From the NCBI RefSeq assembly GCF_003946245.1, contig NZ_RHNN01000018.1, positions 1 through 64,000 on the forward strand: a stretch of 64,000 nucleotides of DNA, given 5' to 3'. The notes under the pieces are model-generated. The model was not told where the DNA came from. It saw nothing but the letters and a program-made list of their open reading frames with translations, and searched no databases. The stretch comes from Levilactobacillus cerevisiae (GTDB taxonomy: Bacteria > Bacillota > Bacilli > Lactobacillales > Lactobacillaceae). Below are positions 52,525-61,423 of this stretch, piece after piece. How positions within the stretch are numbered: the stretch's first letter is position 1; each line of letters begins with the position of its first letter. The translations under genes were made by a program, and so were the position numbers.

Positions 52525-54039
52525 TTAAAGGAGCGTTAGAATAACCAAAAAGACACAAGAAACACAGAACAAAATGACGATTAATTTGGCCGTCCATCGC
52601 CACCAAACTGAAAAACTTACATTGGCTAATGTCAGGGCACCAACCAGCATACCCGCAGTGGGCGTAATAGCAGTGACAAGCCCTGCAGCTGATTGATAAG
52701 CCGAAACCATGATACTCCCATCAATGTGTGCAAAGTGAGCCAGAGACCCCATGACACCCATCGTTGCCGCAGCTAGTCCCGAGGTTGAAGGAATCAAAAA
52801 TGCTAGCAAGACAAAGAAGATAAAGGCACAAATGATAAACGGCCCTTTCGGCATCCCCGTCAAACTCTTCTCCCCATAGTGGAGCAAGGTTGCCGTAATC
52901 TTACCGTCGTTCATGACCACTTGAATCCCCCGGGCGACCCCAACAATAATCGCGACACTCAACAAGTCCTGCATGCCCTTGATGAAGGCGTCCATGAAGG
53001 CTTTTTCACGAATGTGACCGACAGCCATCACGACAACCGACATGAAAAAGAATAGTAACGTAATCTCGTTGAAGTACCAGCTACCCAGCGCTACCATCTT
53101 GTGACCAACGATAGTACCAAGAATTGGCGTCGTCACAATTAGATGATTAAGCGACTCGAAGAAGGTCCAGTGTGCATTAATACTAGTCCAAGGAACCAGT
53201 CCCAGAATCATAATCCCAAAGGTTAAGGCAAAAACTAGTAGTACGCGTCGTTGCACTTTCGTAATGGCTCCAGTTGCTTTAGAATTCGTAGCGGTCATAA
53301 ACCGCCGCTCATTTTCTTCTCGTAAATGATAAACCAATGACTTCGTTGGATCCGCCTTAATTTTGCTAGCATAGTGTAGCACGTACCACGTCTCAATACC
53401 GGTAACAATCACCCATAAAATAAGCCGTGAAAGAAGACCCCGTCCGGGAGAAATACCGATAATTCCGGATGCTAGGCCCGTCGTAAACGGATTAACGGTT
53501 GAGGCCAAATCCCCTACCCGCGTGCTTAACATGATTACCGCAGCCGAAACAATCGGGTCGTACCCCACACTCATCATCACTGGCGTGAGTAACGGTACGA
53601 ACGCGAGCGTTTCCTCGCCCATACCATATGTAGAACCACCGAGGGAGAAGAGAATAATCAGGGTGACAATCAGCCGTTTTTCATGTCCTCGTGACTTGTC
53701 GACAATGACCTTAATCCCATCATCCAGAGCACCCGTTTGATTGACGACCCCTAAAAAGCCCCCAATCACGAGAATGAACAGGGAAATATCAATTGCCCCA
53801 ACCGTATGTTGATTACCAATCATTCCGGTAATGGGCGCCATAAAAACATTCCAAATACCCTGTGGCTGACTTTTAACGGTATGATAGGTCCCCGTCGTGA
53901 GCTGGCCGGCCGAGTTGGTCTGATAAGCACCAGCTGGAATTACCCAGGTTAAGACTGCCATTAGAACAATGAGCCAAAACAGAATTGTGAATGCGGTTGG
54001 CATTTGAAAGCGGAACCGCTTTTTCGTTTTATTTGTCAT
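52525..54039 (-). CDS. YfcC/ArcD-type carrier (copy 2)
   Basis: The 504-residue membrane protein is paralogous to the product of 48189-49706 over its full length (shared WVIPAGAYQTNSAG start region, NPFTTGLASGIIGISPG, GVARGIQVVMN and a TSGLAAATMGVMG helix). It is a 12-helix carrier of the same family. Presence of two copies suggests separate uptake and exchange steps, or two related substrates. It is convergent with pucR and preceded by a cre-like site. Confidence 0.85.
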   Translation of the reverse strand: MTNKTKKRFRFQMPTAFTILFWLIVLMAVLTWVIPAGAYQTNSAGQLTTGTYHTVKSQPQGIWNVFMAPITGMIGNQHTVGAIDISLFILVIGGFLGVVNQTGALDDGIKVIVDKSRGHEKRLIVTLIILFSLGGSTYGMGEETLAFVPLLTPVMMSVGYDPIVSAAVIMLSTRVGDLASTVNPFTTGLASGIIGISPGRGLLSRLILWVIVTGIETWYVLHYASKIKADPTKSLVYHLREENERRFMTATNSKATGAITKVQRRVLLVFALTFGIMILGLVPWTSINAHWTFFESLNHLIVTTPILGTIVGHKMVALGSWYFNEITLLFFFMSVVVMAVGHIREKAFMDAFIKGMQDLLSVAIIVGVARGIQVVMNDGKITATLLHYGEKSLTGMPKGPFIICAFIFFVLLAFLIPSTSGLAAATMGVMGSLAHFAHIDGSIMVSAYQSAAGLVTAITPTAGMLVGALTLANVSFSVWWRWTAKLIVILFCVSCVFLVILTLL

Positions 54040-54120
54040 ACTATCGCGCCCTTCTATTCTTTAACCATCGGTGGCAAAGTGAAGGTGATTAGGCCGATTT
54101 TGCGTGAATGATCTCAGCTT

Positions 54121-54138
54121 TATGAAGGCGCTTTCAAG
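54121..54138 (-). promoter_or_regulatory. cre-like site upstream of the second carrier gene
   Basis: TATGAAGGCGCTTTCAAG matches the cre consensus with two deviations, 80 nt upstream of the gene. Together with the site at 50769 it suggests catabolite repression of the whole cluster. Confidence 0.4.
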
Positions 54139-54220
54139 ATAAACAATAACAACCCCGTGACGTTTTGACAACCCTTTTATCTATAAAAAAATAAATAACG
54201 CATCCACTTCCCCTCACCAA

Positions 54221-54258
54221 ATAAAAAATGGCAACTCTCAAGTCGCGAGAGTCGCCAT
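54221..54258 (-). terminator. Terminator of the YfhO gene
   Basis: AAAATGGC(G)ACTCTCG pairs with (T)GAGAGTTGCCATTTT and is followed on the minus strand by TTTATTT. It lies 17 nt after the stop. Confidence 0.85.
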
Positions 54259-54274
54259 TTTAGTACACCTTTAA

Positions 54275-57200
54275 CTAAGTCCGTTTCCGCCAACGCCACC
54301 AGCCAACCTCACCAACTAACACGATGAGGCCAACTGCCGTTAAGAGCCAACCGAGTTTCAGTCCCGGCGTCTCGTAAGTCAGCTTGATGCGGTGCGTGCC
54401 GCTGGTCAGGCGCGCGCCCACGAAGCCGTCATTGACCACCAACGTCTTGGCGGGTTGCCCGTCGACCGTCAGCCGCCACCCCGTGGAATACGGAATCGAC
54501 GTGGTCATGACACTGGTCCGCGTTGTCGTCAGATCGCCAGTCACCTGGTTATTCGTGACCTTGGCGTGTTGCAGGCCTCGACTTTGCGCTTGATGTACCT
54601 GTTGATCGTAACGCTGACCAAATGGGACCGCAATTAGTTTAGCTGATTTAAAATTAATTTGCTTCGTCGCACTAAACGACACGTCCACCGTCTTGCGCAG
54701 CTGGTTCGTGTACCCCAGGTTCAACAGGACGTGCTGCTTGGGTTCGTAGTCGGACAGATTATCGATCCCAAATTGGGAAAACGTCTTGGTCGCATCCCGC
54801 GTCTTGGCCGTGACCCAGTAATCGCCCAGATCCGGCATTCGCGTTGCATCCCGCCAGGCATTTAGCTTGGTCAGCGTTGACCGTGGTGTCGCCCCCAGCA
54901 CGCTGGTATTGTCCTGCGCCTGCATCTGATTGCCCGTCGTCAACTGATCCGACGTGATCCCGCTCAGCTCCAAGTAGAGCTCGGTGCCTTGCGCGCGCTT
55001 AGGTTGCTTCAACGTCAGCGTGTAGCTGATTGGCTTGCCCTGTGCGTCGCTGGCCAGTTGATGCAATCCCGTGGCATTGGCCTGCGCCGTCCGCTGCAAA
55101 ATTTGCTGGTTCTGCGTCAACACGCGTTTGAGCGCGGCCTTGTTTTGGGTCAATTGAACGATGGGCCCGTACTGGCGCACTGCTTGTTTACTGATCAACC
55201 CATTCTGATCGACCGTCAACTGTGGCACTTTGATGTTACTACCGTAAGTGGTGAGTTGTTTTTCATTTAAGCCGGTTTCTTGCCCGGCGGCGCCCTGTTT
55301 CAACCGGTACTGAATGACCTTATTGGTACTGTCGATCACCGGTATCGAATTGGTCGTCACCGTGTAGGCCAACTGGCGCTTCGGCGACTGGTAGCTAGCC
55401 GTTTTCACGCCGGCCACCTGGTTCGTCGTCACTGCCGTTTGTGTGAGGCTGCGTTCGCGGTCCACGCCGCTCAACTGCCGCCAAGCCGTGGTCGTCAACG
55501 CTTGGGGCTGGGTGTAGACCAGCGGAAAGGCTAAATTCGTGGTCAACACCTGGGTTCCGACCCCGTTGGACAGTCCGTAGACTGGCTTTTCGGGATAGAC
55601 CCGCTTTTGCGCGTGGTAACCGTACGGCAACGCCATTTGATTGGCCACCTGGTCTTCGCGGGCAAACAGGTATTTGACGCCCAGCAACTGATTCAGCGTC
55701 GTGCGACTGTCAGCCTGACCAATCGGCGCGTTCATCGCGTACTCTGAGTTCTGCAGGTCGTTGCTAAACTGCCCCACATAGCCATTTTGCACGGAAAAAT
55801 ACGACATCGTTCCATGCAGGCCGTGGCTCATGGTCATGTTGTTGCCGACGGTCCGGAATAAATTAAAGTTCCGGGTGGCGTCGACCCGACTGAACGTTTT
55901 GGCCTGCTGGGCCACGGTTTGCGCGCCGTCAAAGTAGTCAGCAATATATTTAGTCGCATCGCCACGACGGATTTCCTGGGTGGCTTGGACGCCCGCATTA
56001 GGATCGTAGTAGCCCCAGGCGTTATTGACCAAATTAAGGCCAACTAGCGTCCAGACCAGGCCCATCGTCCAGCGCGCTGGTGCGTCGACCATGAGGATTG
56101 CCGTCAACGCCAGCAGGAGGCCGTAGGTGATCAGGTCGCGCGCGGCGTTACTGAAGACCAGGCCATTGCTGAGGTAGACGACGGCGAGCAAGCCCGCCAC
56201 GCTACCGGCCAACCACCAACGGTCGCGCAACGTCAACTGGGTCAGCTGGTCCGCCAGCGTCATGGTGGCGAGACCAACCGGCACGGCCGCCAGTAAGATC
56301 CAGCGGTTGGATGGCGTCGATAGCACGTTGAAGAACGCGGCAATCATGGGAATCATGAGCCCGATGACAATCGCCACCAACGTCCCAGCAAGCCAGCGAT
56401 TTTGCCGCCAATGAACCAGCGTGAACGCACACCCCAGAAAGGCGATGCCGCTCAGCCCCAGAACGCTCCAGTAGCTGGACGTGTTACCCGTGGTCAGAAC
56501 GGCGTTCCCCAATTTTAGATAATAGCCCAGCGGATACAGGAACAGGCCGTTGGCAAACGTGGAACCGGTCCGCGTGGATTTTAACATCATTAATAAGGAC
56601 GGTAATAACAGGACGCCAGATACCAGTATCCCCGTTGCGGCAGCCGCTAAGAACCGACCAATCACGGCCGGCAGCTTAACGGCTAACGTGCCCACTTGTT
56701 TCACGTGCAGGTAGCGAATCACCGCGTAAATCAGACTCCCCAGCCCCAATATGTAGGCGAAGTAGAAATTACTGAGAATCGTGAGTCCGGTCATCAGTGC
56801 CAGCAGGCCCCACCCTTTGCCGTGCAGGATGCGGTCGATGCCCACGAATAGCAGGGGCAGCCAGATCATCGGCAGCAAGAAGAAGGGATGGTGAACCCCG
56901 ACCATCAGGGAGTACCCGGTAAACGCGTACGTGACGGCGCCCAGTAGCTGACTGCTAGGCTTGAAGGCGTAGCGCTTGGCAAACGCCAAAAAGGCCAGCC
57001 CCGTGGCGTACAGCCGCAGGATAATCGCCCAGCCGTAGCCCACTTCCAACAACCGCGTTGGTAGCAGCGCCAGCAAGTAGGCAAACGGATCGCCCAACAC
57101 GTAATACGCCAGCGTGGTTAATTTATCAGCACCCAGGCCAAACGTCCACGACCAACCGGCGAGGCCGCCGATGCCCTCTTTGACCAGCAAGCGGTGCATT

Positions 57201-57355
57201 TCCAGAATCACTGGGTAGTGTTGCGTAATCCCGTCCACGTTCCAAATCATGGTCCGATTTGCCAGACCAAACACGCCAAAACCCAATGCCGCGATCACCG
57301 TAAACGCTAAGGTGTAAAGCCCCCACAGCGGCCACTGGCGGTGTGCGATTTTCAT
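54275..57355 (-). CDS. YfhO-family membrane glycosylation protein
   Basis: The 1026-residue protein has about 12-13 membrane helices in its first half (about 1-440). A long extracytoplasmic domain follows (about 450-990) and it closes with a single helix and a basic WWRWRKR end. This is the architecture of the YfhO family, GT-C-like proteins involved in glycosylating lipoteichoic or wall teichoic acid in Firmicutes. The start is the ATG at 57355 after GGAGG. It is monocistronic with its own terminator. The sugar and acceptor are not predictable. Confidence 0.85.
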   Translation of the reverse strand: MKIAHRQWPLWGLYTLAFTVIAALGFGVFGLANRTMIWNVDGITQHYPVILEMHRLLVKEGIGGLAGWSWTFGLGADKLTTLAYYVLGDPFAYLLALLPTRLLEVGYGWAIILRLYATGLAFLAFAKRYAFKPSSQLLGAVTYAFTGYSLMVGVHHPFFLLPMIWLPLLFVGIDRILHGKGWGLLALMTGLTILSNFYFAYILGLGSLIYAVIRYLHVKQVGTLAVKLPAVIGRFLAAAATGILVSGVLLLPSLLMMLKSTRTGSTFANGLFLYPLGYYLKLGNAVLTTGNTSSYWSVLGLSGIAFLGCAFTLVHWRQNRWLAGTLVAIVIGLMIPMIAAFFNVLSTPSNRWILLAAVPVGLATMTLADQLTQLTLRDRWWLAGSVAGLLAVVYLSNGLVFSNAARDLITYGLLLALTAILMVDAPARWTMGLVWTLVGLNLVNNAWGYYDPNAGVQATQEIRRGDATKYIADYFDGAQTVAQQAKTFSRVDATRNFNLFRTVGNNMTMSHGLHGTMSYFSVQNGYVGQFSNDLQNSEYAMNAPIGQADSRTTLNQLLGVKYLFAREDQVANQMALPYGYHAQKRVYPEKPVYGLSNGVGTQVLTTNLAFPLVYTQPQALTTTAWRQLSGVDRERSLTQTAVTTNQVAGVKTASYQSPKRQLAYTVTTNSIPVIDSTNKVIQYRLKQGAAGQETGLNEKQLTTYGSNIKVPQLTVDQNGLISKQAVRQYGPIVQLTQNKAALKRVLTQNQQILQRTAQANATGLHQLASDAQGKPISYTLTLKQPKRAQGTELYLELSGITSDQLTTGNQMQAQDNTSVLGATPRSTLTKLNAWRDATRMPDLGDYWVTAKTRDATKTFSQFGIDNLSDYEPKQHVLLNLGYTNQLRKTVDVSFSATKQINFKSAKLIAVPFGQRYDQQVHQAQSRGLQHAKVTNNQVTGDLTTTRTSVMTTSIPYSTGWRLTVDGQPAKTLVVNDGFVGARLTSGTHRIKLTYETPGLKLGWLLTAVGLIVLVGEVGWWRWRKRT

Positions 57356-57601
57356 TTTCCCGTCCTCCATTTATCTTCATCCCACGAGGTGTGCGCCAGC
57401 GCAAGTCGGTTCCGGACGTCATCCTCATCACGCCACCAGCTTACGTTACCCTCCCGCGGCCCTGCCCCGGAATACCACCTCAATTATCGCTAACAAAACT
57501 AAGTTAACCTTAATTTACACAACTACGTCACCCCATGTCAATGGCTCTGGGCAGACAACACCCAATTGTAATGTTTGGCGGGAGAGATTTTTCACTGAGA
57601 A

Positions 57602-57617
57602 TGTTTCATGTGAAACA
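57602..57617. promoter_or_regulatory. parS-like site (one mismatch)
   Basis: TGTTTCATGTGAAACA differs from the ParB consensus in one central base and is symmetric except there. It is intergenic, between the DUF2207 and YfhO genes. The remainder of 57356-57728 shows no gene. Confidence 0.5.
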
Positions 57618-57648
57618 TCGCGGAAGCCCACCAGTAATCTTCAGTGTG

Positions 57649-57684
57649 CAAAAAGACCGGTACACAGACTTTCCTGCGCCGGTC
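57649..57684 (-). terminator. Terminator of the DUF2207 gene
   Basis: AGACCGG pairs with CCGGTCT around about 18 nt and is followed by T5 on the minus strand, 45 nt after the stop. Confidence 0.7.
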
Positions 57685-57728
57685 TCTTTCAGAATACTTG
57701 TTAAAATGCCCTGACAATCCTCGTCCAC

Positions 57729-59558
57729 CTAGAAGGCGCCGCCACCGGAACCGCCGCCAAAGCCACCCGAACTCCCGCCAGAGAAGCCACCCGAGCCGCC
57801 GGAAGTCGAGCTCATCTCGCTAGACGTTTGAATCGAGCTGGCAATACCGCTACCAATGGCGTCGCCCAGCGATGAGCCGCTGAAGTTGCCAAAGTAAAGC
57901 GGGTAAAAGTCAATGAAGCTAGCCTGAACCTCTGCCCGGCCGAAGTCGATTTCCAGCTTGCGGGCCACCTGTTTGGCCAAGCCAAAGGCCGCCGCGTACG
58001 GTAAAATCTCTTCCCATAAGATAAGGTCGCCGATTTGAGCCGTGTTAAAGTGGCCAATATCTTTGAGCATGCGCCGGAACCCGCCAATTTCATTGACCAG
58101 CACCAGGCCTTCCGCATTGTTACGGTCGATGCGGCCACGTCGGTTGAACGCGTAGCCCCACACCGCGACCAGGAGCATGACGCCGATTCCGGCGGTCATT
58201 TCAAATTCGGCGAGGCCCATGACCCAGGCGAAGACAATCAGGACGGCGGTTAACACGCTCACCGCGGTCGCCAACCAGACCAGCCGTTGCCGCAGAACCA
58301 CGTTGGCCATGTCCTGGTAGTGGTCGGCCTGCTCGTTAATCCCTTCTTGCCAGTGATAGAACCATTTGCCGACTTTGCCCTTCTTATCTTTCTTAGCAAA
58401 CGCCTTGAGCTCCCGCAACGTGAAGCTGTCGTTGGCGCCCAAACGGACGAAACATTTCTGCAAAAAGTAGTTGTCGACATCGCCCGTCTTGGTGAGGCGA
58501 ACGGTCTCGTGGCGGCCGTCCTTCACCGTTTCAATTTTCACTTGGTGTCGACCGGCCGCTAACATGATGTCGCCGGTCAGCGCGTCCGTGTTTGGGAAAT
58601 GAAAGTCGACCAGCGATTCGGCCAGCGCTGGGCTGACCCGGGGCACGTCAAAGAAATGATCCACGGGAATCGGGTGCGGATAAACGTTGGCGGGATGGCG
58701 TCTGAGCCACCACCAGGAACCGGCCAACGTGGCCACTAGCGCCACAATCAGGCCAACGTACCCGCCATAAACCAATCGCTTTTGACTGCGCCGGTGCTGG
58801 TTCGCGTCCGCCGCCTGCTGGGCCTCTTGCTTCTGCGCGGCAACTTTATGATTGCGGTTCACGCGATTGGTGTTGGTAGCCGTCACGCTGGTGGGAAAGA
58901 GCAGGTGACTTTCAATGAAGCTGTTCGCCGGATTGCTGGCCACGGTCATGGTCACCTTCCCCGCAGCGCGGTCGACCTGGGTATGCCCGTCTAACGGGCC
59001 GTGCGTCCAGGCCTGGAGTTGCTTGACGTGGGTTGCCGGTAACTGGACCGTTAATTTCACGCCACCCAATGGCACGTCCCAGCCCCCACCGACCAGCCGC
59101 CAGTTGAGTTGCGCGGTGTCGCGGTAGTTCGTGATGACGCCACGGAGATGAAATTTGTACGTGACCTTCAACCGGTTGTTACGCCGGACAGTGCGGTACA
59201 GTTTGACCTTCAACCGCCGCTTGGTCTGCGTTAACTGATATGTATTGGTTTGCTCACTGTTGCTGGACTTGGCGGCCACCAGCGGCCCGTCCTCCAGTTG
59301 TGACTGCACACTGGTTAACCGGCCCCCTTGAATGCCCCGCAGATCCTGAACGTTGAAGACCCCGTGATAGTTGTCATCGAAATGGTACGTCATGGTTTCG
59401 GTCACGTTGGCATCCCCATTTTTCAGAACCGTCACGTGCATCCGAAATGGCCGGATTTTATAACTGGCTGCGGCGGTGACGGGCGTGCTGACGCCAAGCC
59501 CGACGACGACTGCCAACAAACTCAGCAGCCCCCAAAGAATCCCTATTTTTCTACGCAT
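57729..59558 (-). CDS. DUF2207-type membrane protein with glycine/serine tail
   Basis: The 609-residue protein has a signal peptide (about 1-30) and an extracytoplasmic beta-rich domain (about 32-235: YHGVFNVQDLRGIQGG, LNWRLVGGGWDVPLGGVKLTVQLP). A helix at about 265-285 leads to a cytosolic linker, two closely spaced helices follow (about 430-470), and the C-terminus is rich in Gly and Ser (SGGSGGFSGGSSGGFGGG). This is the layout of the uncharacterised DUF2207 family. The start at 59558 follows GAGGG; earlier codons are unsupported. It is monocistronic. The function is unknown. Confidence 0.85.
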   Translation of the reverse strand: MRRKIGILWGLLSLLAVVVGLGVSTPVTAAASYKIRPFRMHVTVLKNGDANVTETMTYHFDDNYHGVFNVQDLRGIQGGRLTSVQSQLEDGPLVAAKSSNSEQTNTYQLTQTKRRLKVKLYRTVRRNNRLKVTYKFHLRGVITNYRDTAQLNWRLVGGGWDVPLGGVKLTVQLPATHVKQLQAWTHGPLDGHTQVDRAAGKVTMTVASNPANSFIESHLLFPTSVTATNTNRVNRNHKVAAQKQEAQQAADANQHRRSQKRLVYGGYVGLIVALVATLAGSWWWLRRHPANVYPHPIPVDHFFDVPRVSPALAESLVDFHFPNTDALTGDIMLAAGRHQVKIETVKDGRHETVRLTKTGDVDNYFLQKCFVRLGANDSFTLRELKAFAKKDKKGKVGKWFYHWQEGINEQADHYQDMANVVLRQRLVWLATAVSVLTAVLIVFAWVMGLAEFEMTAGIGVMLLVAVWGYAFNRRGRIDRNNAEGLVLVNEIGGFRRMLKDIGHFNTAQIGDLILWEEILPYAAAFGLAKQVARKLEIDFGRAEVQASFIDFYPLYFGNFSGSSLGDAIGSGIASSIQTSSEMSSTSGGSGGFSGGSSGGFGGGSGGGAF

Positions 59559-59689
59559 ATTAAGCCCTCGCTTCCCCGTGTTTAGTCTCAGTGTAGCATA
59601 CCGTTCACCGGGGTGCGGGTCCGACTGCACGCAATCTTGGTTCAGTCAGGCGACGACTAATTGGGTGATCTAGTTGCTGGGCTTTCTGA

Positions 59690-59789
59690 TTGCTATTCTT
59701 GGGTTAATCACGTAGGATGTGGTTGCAAGAAGGAATCAAGCATTGGCTCCACCGACACCCCAGCAAGCGGAATTGTTGGGGTGTTTTTT
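59690..59789 (+). ncRNA. Small RNA-like unit 1 (promoter, short transcript, terminator)
   Basis: A -35 TTGCTA (59690-59695) and -10 TAGGAT (59713-59718) are 17 nt apart. About 35 nt downstream a perfect hairpin ACACCCCAGCAA/TTGTTGGGGTGT (59755-59784) is followed by T6. The predicted transcript of about 60 nt contains ATCAAGCATTGGC, conserved in the second unit. A further small hairpin AGTTC/GAACT follows in both units. No reading frame is shared. Confidence 0.6.
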
Positions 59790-59916
59790 AGTTCCACTTG
59801 CGAACTGGTGAGTTGATTCACTTTCAAAAACGTCGGATTCAGTCAGCGTCTCTACCAGTCCCGACATTCGTCAACATGAACTACTTATCCCACAACACGA
59901 TTCGCGGTCTTTCTGA

Positions 59917-60016
59917 TTGCTATTCTCCGCTCAATCACGTACTATAGTGGGGAAGATGAATCGAGCATTGGCACACCAAACACCCCAACGAGGGCTATCG
60001 TTGAGGTGTTTTTTTA
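59917..60016 (+). ncRNA. Small RNA-like unit 2 (tandem paralogue)
   Basis: The promoter is -35 TTGCTA (59917-59922), 17 nt, -10 TACTAT (59940-59945). The terminator is ACACCCCAACGA/TCGTTGAGGTGT (59980-60009) with T7. The stem bases differ from unit 1 but remain paired (GCAA/TTGT versus ACGA/TCGT). ATCGAGCATTGGC is conserved. The duplicated unit is about 227 nt downstream of the first. Confidence 0.6.
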
Positions 60017-60155
60017 GTTCCGATTGCGAACTGGTGGGTTGAGTCAAAACAAACCGCTTACTTCCGGTGTTTACGTTTCAACCATTCCGCAAACCAAGCA
60101 ACGAGTAAACCCTACAATATCGGCAACATTGCCTAAACCTGCCGGCTTACCGTTC

Positions 60156-60305
60156 GCCAAATTTAGGCCGGAACGCTGTGGGTAGGACGCGGGTAGCCTG
60201 AGAACCGGTCTACCTGCTCGCTTTGAACCGCCAAACCCGCGTTTCAAAGACGCCATTTTCCAAGAAGTTCACGTGGAAAATCCCACGGCTGAGCCTAAGT
60301 TTGGC
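60156..60305 (+). repeat. Structured intergenic repeat, family R1 (copy G)
   Basis: Arms GCCAAATTTAGGC / GCCTAAGTTTGGC enclose CGCTGTGGG, an internal stem CTTTGAA/TTTCAAAG and a stem ATTTTCCA/TGGAAAAT, then CCCACGGCTGAGCC. Inner stem 3 is ATTTTCCA here, AATTGCCT in copy A and AATTACCT in copy C, always paired. An R2 copy follows 108 nt later. Confidence 0.7.
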
Positions 60306-60412
60306 TCACTCACGCCTACATAGACGGTGGCCAATTATTTTGGGAAAATGTTGCCAGTCCAGCGATGGTTACATTAATGTTATGTGGAAGAACAATCATA
60401 ACCGGAGGAGGA

Positions 60413-60566
60413 CAGAGATGGAGGTAGCTGTGTCGACGGTGTTAGCTGGGAACCAGCTTACAGCGTGGGACGCGTTTGGAGACTGATGAACTTTATCAGG
60501 CTTCAAACCGAGCCGGAGGACCGCTTCTCAGGCCGCAGGCGGTCCCCACAGGCGCCGGAATCTCTG
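60413..60566 (+). repeat. Structured intergenic repeat, family R2 (copy H, diverged)
   Basis: The arm CAGAGAT/ATCTCTG encloses AGCTGTGTCGACGGTGTTAG, internal stems and CCCCACAGG. It is similar to copies D and E but with more changes. A fortuitous GGAGGAGG-ATG lies at its left end. Confidence 0.6.
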
Positions 60567-60569
60567 GCA

Positions 60570-61047
60570 GCCGCAGGTGGCAATTTCCGATTACTTTTGT
60601 GGGCTGGATCTCTATTAGCTGGGCCGTTCTAGGTGCTTTTGCCTTTTCAAATCTTTGGAACGACCTCCTAAGCATACAGGAAGCGACGACATTTACCGCC
60701 TAGTCTGTCTCGCTTTCGTATCCAGGGGGTTAGGTGTCTTGTGCTGCGACTAATCACCCCGCAACCCAACGACTAAAGGGACCATTACGGCGTCATTAAG
60801 TCGCTCATGACGATTACATTTTAAATAAATCACACTCATCCCATCAGTGAACAAGCGACTCAACCAATCGCCCAGTAACCTGGTTGTTAAGCACTTTGAT
60901 TGTGTTTAGTGGCTTGCTCAGTTACTATGGAACTTGTAGATGGGCGTTACCAACCAGCACCCACCTATGGATTGCATTGGCACCCCTAACTAGTCAAGCC
61001 AATCCAGACCATTTTTGTCAGATTTATCAGCATCACATGCATTTGCC
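60570..61047. other. Intergenic stretch without a supportable gene
   Basis: Short open frames (about 75 codons ending at 60703 and about 62 codons ending at 61072) contain a hydrophobic stretch each but lack ribosome sites and recognisable similarity. They could be gene remnants. Nothing else is evident before the terminator at 61048. Confidence 0.4.
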
Positions 61048-61083
61048 AGGCCCTGACGACACGCCTCGCTAGGGCCTTTTTTA
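61048..61083 (+). terminator. Plus-strand terminator of an unidentified transcript
   Basis: AGGCCCT pairs with AGGGCCT around about 16 nt and is followed by T5-6 on the plus strand. No plus-strand gene is recognised upstream, so it may end a small RNA or a decayed gene. Confidence 0.6.
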
Positions 61084-61087
61084 GTGC

Positions 61088-61120
61088 AGAAAAAAAGTCT
61101 GGGATAAAAATCCCAGACTC
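61088..61120 (-). terminator. Terminator downstream of the xylosidase gene
   Basis: AGTCTGGGAT pairs with ATCCCAGACT around 4-6 nt, followed by T7 on the minus strand. It directly follows the R3 repeat, exactly as at 10422. Confidence 0.88.
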
Positions 61121-61138
61121 GCGTTGTATCTTCAATGC

Positions 61139-61266
61139 TATATTGTTGAAACGTGGAAAAAAAGGCAGTTGGCTCCGCTTAAAACTGATAGCCAAATAAT
61201 CCAAACCCGGGATTATCCGGCTATCAGCCTTAATGCTCACCAGCTAACCGCCTTTTTTCCCACTCT
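61139..61266 (-). repeat. Structured 3'-UTR repeat, family R3 (copy b)
   Basis: AAAAAGGCAGTTGGCT pairs with AGCTAACCGCCTTTTTT, and inside CTGATAGCC / GGCTATCAG with ATAATCC/GGATTAT. Compared with copy a the inner stem changed from CTGGTAGCC/GGCTACCAG in a paired way. It lies downstream of xynB and is followed by a terminator. Confidence 0.7.
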
Positions 61267-61423
61267 CTATTATAACCGTGCTCATCTACCGGCTGACCGA
61301 TTACCCGGCCTCAATCCAGCCAATAGTGGCAACTCATTTGAGTGGGCTCATCATACACCCATTCTTAATTGTCCACAATTGTTTTGCTTGCCAGTAACGA
61401 CGGCACATTTTTCACGCAATTGC

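Noticed and set aside
60418-60486. 23-codon frame behind an excellent GGAGGAGG site
   Set aside because: It lies entirely inside R2 copy H; equivalent positions in copies D and E have no such frame, so the match is fortuitous.
4978-60566. Possible CRISPR array from recurring repeats
   Set aside because: The repeats are long, structured, dispersed over tens of kb and not regularly spaced; no cas genes are present.
60476-61072. Two short frames with hydrophobic stretches as membrane proteins
   Set aside because: No ribosome sites, no recognised family, and the first begins inside a repeat; kept only as an unassigned stretch.
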